Shown here piece by piece: positions 24,912 through 33,693 of a DNA stretch of 64,000 bases. Numbering within the stretch: position 1 is the first letter of the stretch; the number at the start of each line of letters is the position of its first letter. The notes under the pieces were generated by a model, which had not been told where the DNA came from, made no database searches, and was given only the letters and a program-made list of their open reading frames with translations. The position numbers and the translations under genes were made by a program. The DNA comes from Algirhabdus cladophorae (GTDB lineage: Bacteria > Pseudomonadota > Alphaproteobacteria > Rhodobacterales > Rhodobacteraceae): the NCBI RefSeq assembly GCF_044772865.1, contig NZ_CP173029.1, forward strand, positions 1 through 64,000, in the 5' to 3' direction.

Positions 24912-25088
24912 CTAGAAATCTACTGCGATCCCTTTGCGTTCCCAATCTCCGTACCGCACCGGTTCCGGGCCATCACGTCCGCCCAGTTCTGGGGGTAACT
25001 CAGCTGCTTTTGCTTTTTCGCGGCGTTCCTGAGCTTCGGCAAGAGCGCGTTGGGCTGCGGGTGGCAGTTCCTGATCTGGCTTAGACAT
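24912..25088 (-). CDS. DUF1674 protein, SdhAF4-like
   Basis: A 58-residue protein whose C-terminus, GGRDGPEPVRYGDWERKG, is the DUF1674 signature. It corresponds to the end of eukaryotic succinate dehydrogenase assembly factor 4 (GPEPTRYGDWEKKG-type). In mitochondria that factor binds flavinylated SdhA and protects it before SdhB joins. A similar role in this bacterium is likely but inferred. The start at 25088 has a strong AAGGAG site; a longer frame from 25175 adds only low-information residues. It is divergent from rsmB. Confidence 0.85.
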   Translation of the reverse strand: MSKPDQELPPAAQRALAEAQERREKAKAAELPPELGGRDGPEPVRYGDWERKGIAVDF

Positions 25089-25159
25089 CTCTGAACGCTC
25101 CTTGTATCCTTGATGCGTCTTGATATACGCGGCTTGGCCACCAAAACAAGGACGCCCGA

Positions 25160-26437
25160 ATGACGCAGCCTGCACAATCCGACGGACAAGCCCCGCGAAA
25201 AGCCGCGTTGCGGATGATGGATGCTGTCATGTTGCAGGGCAAGCTGATGTCTGAATTGGCTGATCTGACGGATGGTTTGTCGCCTGCGGATCGTGCGCGG
25301 GCACAGCGTTTGGCGATGACCACGTTGCGGCATTTGGACAAGGCGGACCGCGTCCTGAACGCTTATGTCAAAAAGACCCCTCCGGTGCCGGTAATGAATG
25401 TTTTGCGCTTGGCCACAGTTGAGCTGTGCGAAGAAGCCGAGGCAGATCATGGCGTTGTGAATTCTGCAGTGAATGCCGTGGCCAAAATTCCACGCGCTGG
25501 GCATCTCAAGGGCCTGGCCAATGCGGTGTTGCGCAAAGTTGCCAAAGATGGCCCCCAGCGTTGGACAGAATTGCCAGCCGCGCGGTTGCCTTTGTGGCTG
25601 CGCAAGCCACTGGCACAGGCCTACGGAAAACTGGACGTGAACCAGATGGAGGCTGTTTGGTCCAAGCCTGCGCCACTGGATATCACATTAAAATCTGACG
25701 CATCGGACTGGGCTGAGAAACTTGGCGCAACCAAGCTGCCATCTGGCAGTCTGCGGTTGGAAAATGCCGGTCGGGTCACGGGCCTTGAAGGCTATGATGA
25801 AGGGGCGTGGTGGATCCAGGATGCGGCTGCCGCGATGCCCGTGCGTCTGTTGGACCCAAAACCGAATGAAACAATTATCGATCTTTGTGCAGCACCAGGT
25901 GGCAAGACCATGCAATTGGCGGCCAGTGGGGCTGCGGTCACAGCTGTCGATCTGTCTGAGAAACGCATGCAGCGTGTCCGCGAAAATCTGGATCGCACAG
26001 GCTTGAACGCCGAATTAATAGTTGACGATGCTTTGTCAGTTGCTGGTCAGTTTGATGCGGTCTTGCTGGACGCACCGTGTTCGGCCACAGGCACTTTGCG
26101 CCGCCACCCTGATTTGCCTTACGCCAAAGATGGATCAGAGTTTGGTGCGTTGATTGGCCTGCAAGAGGCGATGCTGGATCACAGCCTGAGCCTGCTCAAG
26201 CCCGGTGGGCGGTTGGTCTTTTGCACCTGTTCACTGTTGCCGGATGAAGGTGAATGCCACATTGATGCGCTGATCGAACGCCGTTCGGACGTTTTGGTGG
26301 ATCGTGGGGCATTGGAGCAGGACTGGATCGATCCTGCGTGGCGCAGTTCCGAAGGTGGGCTGCGATTGCGCCCTGATTTCTGGCGTGAAAGCGGTGGAAT
26401 GGACGGGTTTTACATTGCGGTTCTGCGCAAATCCTAG
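25160..26437 (+). CDS. rsmB: 16S rRNA (cytosine-967 C5)-methyltransferase RsmB-like
   Basis: A 425-residue protein: an N-terminal NusB-like RNA-binding region (about 15-140) and a C-terminal RsmB/Nop2 methyltransferase. The latter has SAM motif CAAPGGKTMQLAASG, motif IV DAPCSATGTLRRHPD and motif VI CTCSLLPDEGE. Both catalytic cysteines are present. It methylates C967 of 16S rRNA. It starts 72 bases from the divergent DUF1674 gene. The following heparinase gene is about 80 bases downstream. Confidence 0.92.
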   Translation: MTQPAQSDGQAPRKAALRMMDAVMLQGKLMSELADLTDGLSPADRARAQRLAMTTLRHLDKADRVLNAYVKKTPPVPVMNVLRLATVELCEEAEADHGVVNSAVNAVAKIPRAGHLKGLANAVLRKVAKDGPQRWTELPAARLPLWLRKPLAQAYGKLDVNQMEAVWSKPAPLDITLKSDASDWAEKLGATKLPSGSLRLENAGRVTGLEGYDEGAWWIQDAAAAMPVRLLDPKPNETIIDLCAAPGGKTMQLAASGAAVTAVDLSEKRMQRVRENLDRTGLNAELIVDDALSVAGQFDAVLLDAPCSATGTLRRHPDLPYAKDGSEFGALIGLQEAMLDHSLSLLKPGGRLVFCTCSLLPDEGECHIDALIERRSDVLVDRGALEQDWIDPAWRSSEGGLRLRPDFWRESGGMDGFYIAVLRKS

Positions 26438-26516
26438 CTTGGCTTTTTCTTCGGTGACTTTGTGTTGACCTAGGCGTATAGTTTGGGGAAAACCAATCCG
26501 CTCAGGCAATCGACAC

Positions 26517-28244
26517 GTGGCTCAAAATACCAGCTTTTCCGCGCGAAAAACGCGCTGGATGAACCGCTTTGCCGCACGCAAGGCGGCCCGGGCACGTCCC
26601 GCCACTGGATTTGTCTCACAACCTGAACCGCGCACAATCGGCAGCTTTAACAAGGGTCGCCAGTTGATGAGTGGCAATATCTTGCTTGCGGGGACTTTGG
26701 TCGAGGCGCAAGACACAGTGCTGTGGGATATCAGCCCGCCAAATGATGAATTTCAGGACGCGATGCATGGCTTCGGTTGGTTTGACGATTTGGCGGCTGT
26801 CGGTGATCTGAAAGCCCGCCAGATAGGTCAGACTTGGGTCGACGGATGGATTGATCGCTATGGAAACGGATCGGGCCCTGGTTGGACGCCGGATTTAACA
26901 GGTCGTCGTCTGATCCGCTGGATTCATCATGCGCTGTTGATTTTGCGCGGACGTGAGAAGAACGAGAGCGAACTTTTTTACCGTTCGCTTGCCCAGCAGA
27001 CGTTGTTTTTGTCGCGACGCTGGCGCCATACCAGCCCCGGATTGCCCCGATTTGAGGCCCTGACAGGGTTGCTTTATGCAGGATTGTCTTTGGAGGGGAT
27101 GGAGGCGCAGGTTGCCCCCGCTGCCCAAGCGTTGGCCCGTGAATGTGAGGCCCATATTGACGACGCAGGTGGATTGCCGACGCGCAATCCTGAAGAACTG
27201 CTAGAAGTGTTCACTTTGCTGACTTGGGCCGCATCGGCGTTGGCTGAAACCGGACGGATGGCCGAGGCTACACATTTGGCTGCGATTGAACGGATTGCAC
27301 CGACCCTGCGCAGTCTGCGTCATTCTGATGGTTCACTGGCGCGGTTCCATGGCGGCGGGCGCGGGTTGCAAGGGCGTTTGGATCAGGCACTGGTCAGCTC
27401 TGGCGTGAAATCCGGCCCCAGCGATGACATTGTGATGGGCTATGCGCGCATGACCGGAGGGCGCACGTCCGTCGTGGTGGATGTAGCAGCCCCACCCACC
27501 AAGGATGCATCGCGCCATGCCCATGCGTCCACTCTTGCGTTCGAGATGACATCCGGACGCCGCGCTTTTGTGGTCAATTGCGGCGCGGGCGAGGCTTTTG
27601 GACCAGATTGGGCCAAAGCGGGGCGCGCGACGCAATCCCATTCCACAGTGATTGTTGATGGCACTTCGTCCTCGCGGTTGGACGAAAGCACCTTGGAATT
27701 CACTCAACGCCCCGCCTCGGTGACGATGGAACGGCGCGCGACTTTGGATGTGACCAGTCTGGATCTGGCCCATGATGGCTACCGCGAAACCCATGGTTTG
27801 ACACATGTCCGGCAAATGGAGTTGTCGCAGGACGGCCGCCATCTTTCGGTGTCTGACATGCTGGCGACTTTGACGGATGCAGACAAACGACTGTTCGAAA
27901 AACGGTTTGATCAGTTGTCCTTGCAAGGCATTCCATTTTCGATCCGCGTGCATTTGCATCCTGATGTAGATGCTGCTTTGGATATGGGCGGCACGGCGGT
28001 TTCACTGGCTCTGAAGAGTGGTGAGATTTGGGTGTTACGCCACGAAAGCAAGGCCAGTTTGCGGCTGGAACCCTCGGTGTATTTGGAAAAAGGCCGCCTC
28101 CAGCCGAGGGCCTCCAGCCAAATTGTGCTGGAAAGTCGGGTCATGCCCTATGCGGCACGTGTGCAATGGTCCTTGGCGAAGGCGCAAGATACCCCTAATA
28201 GCATCCGTGATCTCGAACGCGATGACCCGTTGTCGCAAAAATAG
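26517..28244 (+). CDS. Heparinase II/III-family protein
   Basis: A 575-residue protein with a GTG start. An N-terminal alpha-helical toroid region is followed by the heparinase II/III C-terminal beta domain, marked by RRAFVVNCGAGEAFGPDWA and ATQSHSTVIVDGTSSS. The latter holds the conserved histidine of the family. No signal peptide is seen; the N-terminus is very basic (SARKTRWMNRFAARKAARAR). Family members cleave uronic-acid polysaccharides, but this compact roseobacter form always lying near rsmB and purH may act on an internal or cell-envelope substrate. Activity is not certain. It is 18 bases upstream of purH. Confidence 0.85.
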   Translation: MAQNTSFSARKTRWMNRFAARKAARARPATGFVSQPEPRTIGSFNKGRQLMSGNILLAGTLVEAQDTVLWDISPPNDEFQDAMHGFGWFDDLAAVGDLKARQIGQTWVDGWIDRYGNGSGPGWTPDLTGRRLIRWIHHALLILRGREKNESELFYRSLAQQTLFLSRRWRHTSPGLPRFEALTGLLYAGLSLEGMEAQVAPAAQALARECEAHIDDAGGLPTRNPEELLEVFTLLTWAASALAETGRMAEATHLAAIERIAPTLRSLRHSDGSLARFHGGGRGLQGRLDQALVSSGVKSGPSDDIVMGYARMTGGRTSVVVDVAAPPTKDASRHAHASTLAFEMTSGRRAFVVNCGAGEAFGPDWAKAGRATQSHSTVIVDGTSSSRLDESTLEFTQRPASVTMERRATLDVTSLDLAHDGYRETHGLTHVRQMELSQDGRHLSVSDMLATLTDADKRLFEKRFDQLSLQGIPFSIRVHLHPDVDAALDMGGTAVSLALKSGEIWVLRHESKASLRLEPSVYLEKGRLQPRASSQIVLESRVMPYAARVQWSLAKAQDTPNSIRDLERDDPLSQK

Positions 28245-28262
28245 ACTGCCAAAGGATGCCCC

Positions 28263-29852
28263 ATGACTGATCTTGCCCCTCTTCGCCGCGCTTTGCTGAG
28301 CGTGTCTGACAAAACCGGACTTATTGAGTTAGGGCAGGCCTTGGCGGCGCGCGGTGTAGATTTGTTGTCAACTGGCGGCTCGGCCAAAACTCTGCGCGAT
28401 GCAGGCCTTGATGTGCGCGACGTGGCTGACATCACTGGCTTTCCTGAAATGATGGATGGGCGTGTCAAAACCCTGCATCCCATGGTGCATGGTGGCCTTT
28501 TGGCCCTGCGCGACAATGAAGATCACGTGGCTGCCATGGAACAGCACGGCATCGGTGCTATCGATTTGCTGGTGGTGAACCTTTATCCGTTTGAGGACAC
28601 TGTTGCCAAGGGCGGTGACTACGACACATGTATCGAAAACATAGATATCGGCGGTCCGGCGATGATCCGCGCGGCGGCCAAGAACCATGGGTTTGTATCG
28701 GTCGTTGTAGATGTAGAAGATTACGATGGGCTGTTGGCCGAACTAGATGCCAATGGGGGCCAAACATCCTTGGCCTTTCGCCAAAAGCTAGCTCAGACGG
28801 CTTATGCCCGTACCGGAGCCTATGATGCGGCGGTATCAAACTGGATGGCTGGTGCGTTGGGTGATGTGGCCCCGCGCCGTCGCGCGGTTGCAGGAACACT
28901 GGCCCAGACACTGCGGTACGGTGAGAACCCCCATCAACAAGCGGCCTTTTATGTAGATGGATCGGATCGCGCGGGTGTGGCTACGGCCCAGCAACATCAG
29001 GGCAAGGAACTGTCCTACAACAATATCAACGACACTGATGCAGCATTTGAATTGGTCGCCGAATTTGACCCTGCCGATGGACCCGCCTGTGCAATCATCA
29101 AACATGCAAACCCCTGTGGTGTGGCCCGCGGGTCCAGCATGGTCGAGGCGTATCGTGCTGCGTTTCAATGCGATCAAACATCTGCCTTTGGGGGCATTAT
29201 CGCGCTGAACCAGGAATTGGATGCTCAAACCGCCGAAGAAATCACCGGTATTTTTACCGAAGTTGTGATCGCGCCCGGCGCCACTGCCGAGGCTATGAGT
29301 ATTTTTGGAAAAAAGAAAAACCTGCGGCTTTTGACCACCAACGGTTTGCCGGATGTGAAAACTGGAGGCATGACAGTGCGTCAGGTCGCAGGAGGCCTGC
29401 TGGTGCAAGACAAAGACAATGGTCATATCGGTTTGGACGATCTCAAGGTGGTCACGGAACGTGCCCCGACGGATGCGGAATTGGCAGATATGCTGTTTGC
29501 ATGGAAAGTGGCCAAGCACGTTAAATCCAACGCAATTGTTTATGTGAAAAACGGGGCTACTGTGGGGGTCGGGGCAGGGCAAATGAGCCGTGTTGACAGC
29601 ACCCGTATTGCCGCACGTAAGGCGCAAGACATGGCCGAGGTTCTGGGTTTGGATACACCGCTGACACAAGGGTCTGTTGTTGCCTCTGACGCGTTCTTTC
29701 CATTTCGTGACGGTTTGATTACGGCTGCCGAGGCCGGAGCGACCGCGCTTATTCAACCGGGTGGATCGATGCGCGACGATGATGTGATTGCCGCTGCAAA
29801 CGAGTTGGGGCTTGCAATGGTCATGACCGGCATGCGTCATTTCCGGCATTAA
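28263..29852 (+). CDS. purH: Bifunctional AICAR formyltransferase / IMP cyclohydrolase
   Basis: A 529-residue enzyme catalysing the last two steps of IMP synthesis. The N-terminal cyclohydrolase (MGS-like) domain holds SVSDKTGL and DGRVKTLHP. The C-terminal transformylase holds the catalytic KHANPCG motif and the QTSAFGGI segment. AAAGGATG precedes the ATG. Of note, codons at 29297-29318, encoding SIFGKK within an otherwise conserved region before KNLRLLTT, are identical over 22 bases to an intergenic motif at 57619-57640. Confidence 0.98.
   Translation: MTDLAPLRRALLSVSDKTGLIELGQALAARGVDLLSTGGSAKTLRDAGLDVRDVADITGFPEMMDGRVKTLHPMVHGGLLALRDNEDHVAAMEQHGIGAIDLLVVNLYPFEDTVAKGGDYDTCIENIDIGGPAMIRAAAKNHGFVSVVVDVEDYDGLLAELDANGGQTSLAFRQKLAQTAYARTGAYDAAVSNWMAGALGDVAPRRRAVAGTLAQTLRYGENPHQQAAFYVDGSDRAGVATAQQHQGKELSYNNINDTDAAFELVAEFDPADGPACAIIKHANPCGVARGSSMVEAYRAAFQCDQTSAFGGIIALNQELDAQTAEEITGIFTEVVIAPGATAEAMSIFGKKKNLRLLTTNGLPDVKTGGMTVRQVAGGLLVQDKDNGHIGLDDLKVVTERAPTDAELADMLFAWKVAKHVKSNAIVYVKNGATVGVGAGQMSRVDSTRIAARKAQDMAEVLGLDTPLTQGSVVASDAFFPFRDGLITAAEAGATALIQPGGSMRDDDVIAAANELGLAMVMTGMRHFRH
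29297..29318 (+). repeat. 22-base motif, copy within purH
   Basis: The same 22 bases as the intergenic copy at 57619-57640, here read in frame as part of SIFGKK. It sits just before the conserved KNLRLLTT segment of the transformylase domain. Confidence 0.7.
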
Positions 29853-29861
29853 GGTGATCCT

Positions 29862-30326
29862 ATGAAACTTACCTTTTGGGCAGCGCTTTGGATTTTTCTG
29901 ATCGATCAGATAAGCAAATTTATTGTTGTCCAATGGATGGATCTGAAAACGGTAGGGGCTATTGATGTTCTCCCGCCGTTGCTGAACTTTCGTATGGCAT
30001 GGAACACAGGCATCAACTTTGGCCTATTTAGCACGGCACCCTGGGTTTTGATTGGTTTGGCCACGGGGATTGTCGTGGCGGTGATCATCTGGGTGTGGCG
30101 CGAACAATCCGTGGGTAAATGGGGCTATATCAGTGCGGGCCTTTTGGTCGGTGGTGCGCTGGGCAACGTCATCGACCGGATCGTTTACGGCGCTGTTGCC
30201 GACTTTTTGAACATGGCGTGTTGCGGGATTGATAACCCCTTTGCCTTTAATGTGGCAGATATCTCTATATTTGCGGGGGCTTTGGGCCTGATCTTTTTCA
30301 CCGGCGAGAAAGCCCCCAAAACGTAA
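29862..30326 (+). CDS. lspA: Lipoprotein signal peptidase (signal peptidase II)
   Basis: A 154-residue inner-membrane protease with four hydrophobic segments. The conserved boxes are DQISKFIVVQW near the N-terminus, GNVIDRIVYGAVADFLN and FNVADISIFAGA; the last two hold the catalytic aspartates. It cleaves prolipoproteins before the lipidated cysteine. It lies nine bases after purH. The next gene is itself a predicted lipoprotein, so the protease lies beside one of its probable substrates. Confidence 0.97.
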   Translation: MKLTFWAALWIFLIDQISKFIVVQWMDLKTVGAIDVLPPLLNFRMAWNTGINFGLFSTAPWVLIGLATGIVVAVIIWVWREQSVGKWGYISAGLLVGGALGNVIDRIVYGAVADFLNMACCGIDNPFAFNVADISIFAGALGLIFFTGEKAPKT

Positions 30327-30390
30327 AAGCCCCGTGACGCCCGTTTGAGGATGGTCTATCAAGGGAAAAAAGATGGGTGAGGGCCTGCTA

Positions 30391-30927
30391 ATGCGCGGGA
30401 AATTTGGCAAACTGGTATTGGGCACGGTCATCGTGCTGTCTGTTGCGGCGTGTGACCGGAATAAAGAACCGCGTTTGCTGAACGTCAAAAACACGGATGC
30501 AGGGCCGGATGAGTTTGGTATTTTGCCGAACAAACCGCTGCAAACGCCGGAAAATTATTCTGCTTTGCCAACCCCAACACCCGGTGGTGCAAATCTGGTG
30601 GATCCGACACCTAATCGCGATGCAGTGGCGGCTTTGGGCGGTAATCCAACGCGTTTGAACGCAAATGGTATTCCTGCAGGGGATGGCGCTATCGTCAATC
30701 ATGCATCCCGCTATGGCCGCGATGCGACGATCCGCCAGCGCTTGGCTTCCGAGGATCTTGAGTTCCGCAGACGCAACGATGGCCGCGTCTTGGAACGCTT
30801 GGCCAATGTGAATGTCTACTTCAAAGCCTACCGGATCCAGTCGCTGGACCGCTATAGTGAATTGGAACGGTTCCGCAGATTGGGTGTCCGCACACCGGCC
30901 GCGCCACCTGAGGTTGTTGACGAATAG
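30391..30927 (+). CDS. DUF3035 lipoprotein
   Basis: A 178-residue lipoprotein. From ATG 30391 there is a 20-residue signal ending in the lipobox SVAAC, so lipidation occurs at cysteine 21. GAGGG lies seven bases ahead of this start, which is preferred over ATG 30373. The conserved DUF3035 region follows (GPDEFGILPNKPLQTPENY), then a proline-rich segment and a C-terminal helical part with RRLGVRTPAAPPE. The family is restricted mainly to alphaproteobacteria and its role in the envelope is unknown. It precedes the M16 peptidase pair by about 70 bases. Confidence 0.88.
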   Translation: MRGKFGKLVLGTVIVLSVAACDRNKEPRLLNVKNTDAGPDEFGILPNKPLQTPENYSALPTPTPGGANLVDPTPNRDAVAALGGNPTRLNANGIPAGDGAIVNHASRYGRDATIRQRLASEDLEFRRRNDGRVLERLANVNVYFKAYRIQSLDRYSELERFRRLGVRTPAAPPEVVDE

Positions 30928-31000
30928 GTCACAAAACCGCCAGCGCCCTTGAACCTTTGTTAATCAAGCGTAGCTTACCCCTATCATTGGAGGTATTTGC

Positions 31001-32341
31001 ATGCGGCGCTTTTTGTTGGCTATGACGACCTTGCTTTTGGCGACACCCGCCATCGCACAAGAGGCCGTTACAACCTTTTCTTTGGAAAATGGCATGGATG
31101 TGGTGGTGATCGAAGATCATCGTGCGCCCGTTGTGGTCCATATGGTCTGGTACCGCGCAGGCGCTGCTGACGAACCCGAAGGCGTGTCAGGCATCGCCCA
31201 TTTCCTCGAACATTTGTTGTTCAAAGCAACGGATAACATGGAAAGCGGCGAGTTTTCCAAGGTTGTGGCCGCAAATGGTGGCAGTGATAACGCTTTTACC
31301 AGTTGGGACTATACGGCCTATTTCCAACGGATTGCCGCGGACCGGCTTGAGTTGGTGATGGGCATGGAAGCAGACCGCATGCGCAACCTGCGCCTGACCG
31401 AAGATGATGTGATCACAGAACGCAAAGTGATCCTGGAAGAACGCAATCAGCGCACAGAAAACGATCCCGGCGCTTTGTTTGGTGAACAGCGACGTGCGGC
31501 ACAATATATGAACCATCGCTACGGCGTTCCGATCCTTGGATGGAAGCACGAGATGGAGCAGTTGTCGCTGGACGATGCTTTGGCGTTCTACAAAGAATAC
31601 TATGCCCCGAATAATGCGATTTTAGTCGTTGCAGGTGATGTGGACCCTGATGAGGTCAAGCAATTGGCGCAGACTTATTACGGGGTGTTGGCCCCAACGG
31701 AAGGCTTGCAGCCGCGCGAACGCCCGCAAGAACCGCCGCACCGCGCCGAGCGCCGTTTGGAATTTGCAGACCCCCGTGTGGCCCAGCCTTATGTGATCCG
31801 CACTTATCTTGCGCCTGAACGCGACAGCGGCGCGCAAACCCAAGCCGCCGCTCTGACGCTATTGGCGGAATTGCTGGGCGGCGATGCGGCCACGTCAGCC
31901 TTGGGTCGGAAACTGCAATTTGAAGAACAAACCGCCGTCTACACCGCTGCGTTTTACAATGGCCAAAGTCTGGATGACACGAATTTCGGCTTGGTGATCG
32001 TGCCCTCGGAAGGTGTCTCGCTTGAGGATGCGGAGGACGCATTAGACGCTGCTGTGGCCGAATTCATGAACGAACCGATTGATGTGGAACAACTCGACAG
32101 CCTCAAAATGCAACTGCGCGCCAGCCAGATCTATGCAAAAGACAATGTGCAATCCTTAGCCCGCCGGTATGGCGCGGCTTTGACCAGTGGTTTGACCGTG
32201 CAAGACATTCAAGATTGGCCCGAGATTTTGCAGGCGGTCACGCCAGAGGATATTCTAGCAGCAGCTGAAACTGTCTTTGACCGGTCCAATGCAGTCACTG
32301 GCTATCTAAAACGACCCGAACGTCAGGAGGTCACACAATGA
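31001..32341 (+). CDS. M16-family zinc metallopeptidase, catalytic subunit
   Basis: A 446-residue exported peptidase with a signal peptide (FLLAMTTLLLATPAIAQ, cut near residue 20). The inverted zinc motif HFLEH (about residues 67-71) is followed about 75 residues later by the distal glutamate region ERKVILEERNQR. The enzyme would act in the periplasm on peptides or misfolded proteins. GGAGGT precedes the ATG. It overlaps the next gene by four bases (ATGA), which encodes its non-catalytic partner. This matches the heterodimeric M16B arrangement known from mitochondrial processing peptidase and bacterial relatives. Confidence 0.93.
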   Translation: MRRFLLAMTTLLLATPAIAQEAVTTFSLENGMDVVVIEDHRAPVVVHMVWYRAGAADEPEGVSGIAHFLEHLLFKATDNMESGEFSKVVAANGGSDNAFTSWDYTAYFQRIAADRLELVMGMEADRMRNLRLTEDDVITERKVILEERNQRTENDPGALFGEQRRAAQYMNHRYGVPILGWKHEMEQLSLDDALAFYKEYYAPNNAILVVAGDVDPDEVKQLAQTYYGVLAPTEGLQPRERPQEPPHRAERRLEFADPRVAQPYVIRTYLAPERDSGAQTQAAALTLLAELLGGDAATSALGRKLQFEEQTAVYTAAFYNGQSLDDTNFGLVIVPSEGVSLEDAEDALDAAVAEFMNEPIDVEQLDSLKMQLRASQIYAKDNVQSLARRYGAALTSGLTVQDIQDWPEILQAVTPEDILAAAETVFDRSNAVTGYLKRPERQEVTQ

Positions 32342-33651
32342 TCCGTTTAGTACTGGCCCTTGCGGTCACTTGTCTTGCCACCCTGCCCTTGCGCGCTGAG
32401 GTAAAGATCCAAGAAGTCGTTTCGGATGGGGGCATTACCGCGTGGTTGGTTGAAGAACATTCCATCCCCTTCACCGCCCTTGAAATTCGTTTTGCTGGGG
32501 GCGCATCGGTTGATGTGCCCAGCAAGCGAGGGGCGATCAACCTGATGACGGGACTGATTGAAGAAGGGGCGGGCGATCTGGACGCGCGCGGATTTGCCAA
32601 GGCCCGTGACGCCCTTGCGGCCAGCTATGGCTTTGATGTCAGCGACGATGCGCTGTCCATCTCGGCACGGTTTCTTACGGAAAACCGAGAGGCTGCAGTT
32701 GATTTGCTGCGTTTGGCCCTGACAGAGACGCGCTTTGACGAAGATGCGGTCGAACGCGTGCGCCAACAGGTTTTGTCGGGCTTGCGATCTGATGCAAAGG
32801 ATCCAAACAAAATTGCTGGGACCACGTTTGATCAAATCTCGTTTGGCGATCATCCCTATGCCTCACAGTTAAACGGGACCATTGAAAGCGTCACGGCGTT
32901 GACCCGCGACGATATGTTCGAGGCCAAAGACCGTATCATTGCAAAGGATCGTCTGTTTGTGGGGGCTGTGGGCGATATCACGCCCGAGGCACTTGGCGCT
33001 TTGTTGGATGATCTGCTGGGTGATTTGCCGGAAACTGGCGCGCCTATGCCGATGCGTGCGACCTTGGAATTAACCGCCGGTACGACTGTTGTTCCTTTTG
33101 ATACACCGCAATCCGTTGCCCTTTTTGGGCACGAGGGGATCGCGCAGGACGATCCGGATTTCTTTGCGGCTTATGTTTTGAACGTTATCCTTGGTGGCGG
33201 CAGCTTTGAGGCGCGCCTGATGGAAGAGGTGCGCAAAAAGCGTGGTTTGACCTATGGCGTCTACTCGTTCTTGGTGCCCAAAGACCACGCCGAGCTTTAT
33301 ATGGGCCAGGTGGCGAGTGCCAATGATCGCATTGCCGAAGCGATCTTGGTGATCCGTGATGAATGGGCGAGGATGGCGGAAAATGGCGTGACCCAGGACG
33401 AGTTGGACCGCGCCAAGACCTATCTGACGGGGGCCTATCCGCTGCGGTTTGATGGCAATGGGCCGATTGCGAACATCATGGTGGGGATGCAGATGCAAGG
33501 CCTCCCGATTGATTATATCGCGACACGCAATGACCGAATTGATGCGGTCTCACTCGAAGAAGCCAATCGCGTGGCGGCACGCATATTGCGCCCGGAGGAC
33601 CTGCATTTTGTTGTGGTTGGTCAGCCAGAAGGCCTCGAATCCACCAATTAA
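32338..33651 (+). CDS. M16-family peptidase homologue, non-catalytic subunit
   Basis: A 437-residue exported protein (signal peptide LVLALAVTCLATLPLRA, cut near residue 20) homologous to the upstream peptidase. The zinc motif is lost: the corresponding region reads SKRGAINLMTGLIEEGAGD. It keeps the C-terminal substrate-binding segment RKKRGLTYGVYSFLV with the arginine-tyrosine pair. That is the pattern of the inactive partner in M16B heterodimers. Coupled to the upstream gene by ATGA. A role as regulatory or substrate-holding subunit follows from family knowledge. Confidence 0.92.
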   Translation: MIRLVLALAVTCLATLPLRAEVKIQEVVSDGGITAWLVEEHSIPFTALEIRFAGGASVDVPSKRGAINLMTGLIEEGAGDLDARGFAKARDALAASYGFDVSDDALSISARFLTENREAAVDLLRLALTETRFDEDAVERVRQQVLSGLRSDAKDPNKIAGTTFDQISFGDHPYASQLNGTIESVTALTRDDMFEAKDRIIAKDRLFVGAVGDITPEALGALLDDLLGDLPETGAPMPMRATLELTAGTTVVPFDTPQSVALFGHEGIAQDDPDFFAAYVLNVILGGGSFEARLMEEVRKKRGLTYGVYSFLVPKDHAELYMGQVASANDRIAEAILVIRDEWARMAENGVTQDELDRAKTYLTGAYPLRFDGNGPIANIMVGMQMQGLPIDYIATRNDRIDAVSLEEANRVAARILRPEDLHFVVVGQPEGLESTN

Positions 33652-33693
33652 TCCAGTGGCAGAATCGCAAGGGGCCATGCTACACCTAGTAGC

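Noticed and set aside
28836..29933. Minus-strand frame of 365 codons antisense to purH
   Set aside because: No recognisable family; purH is certain.
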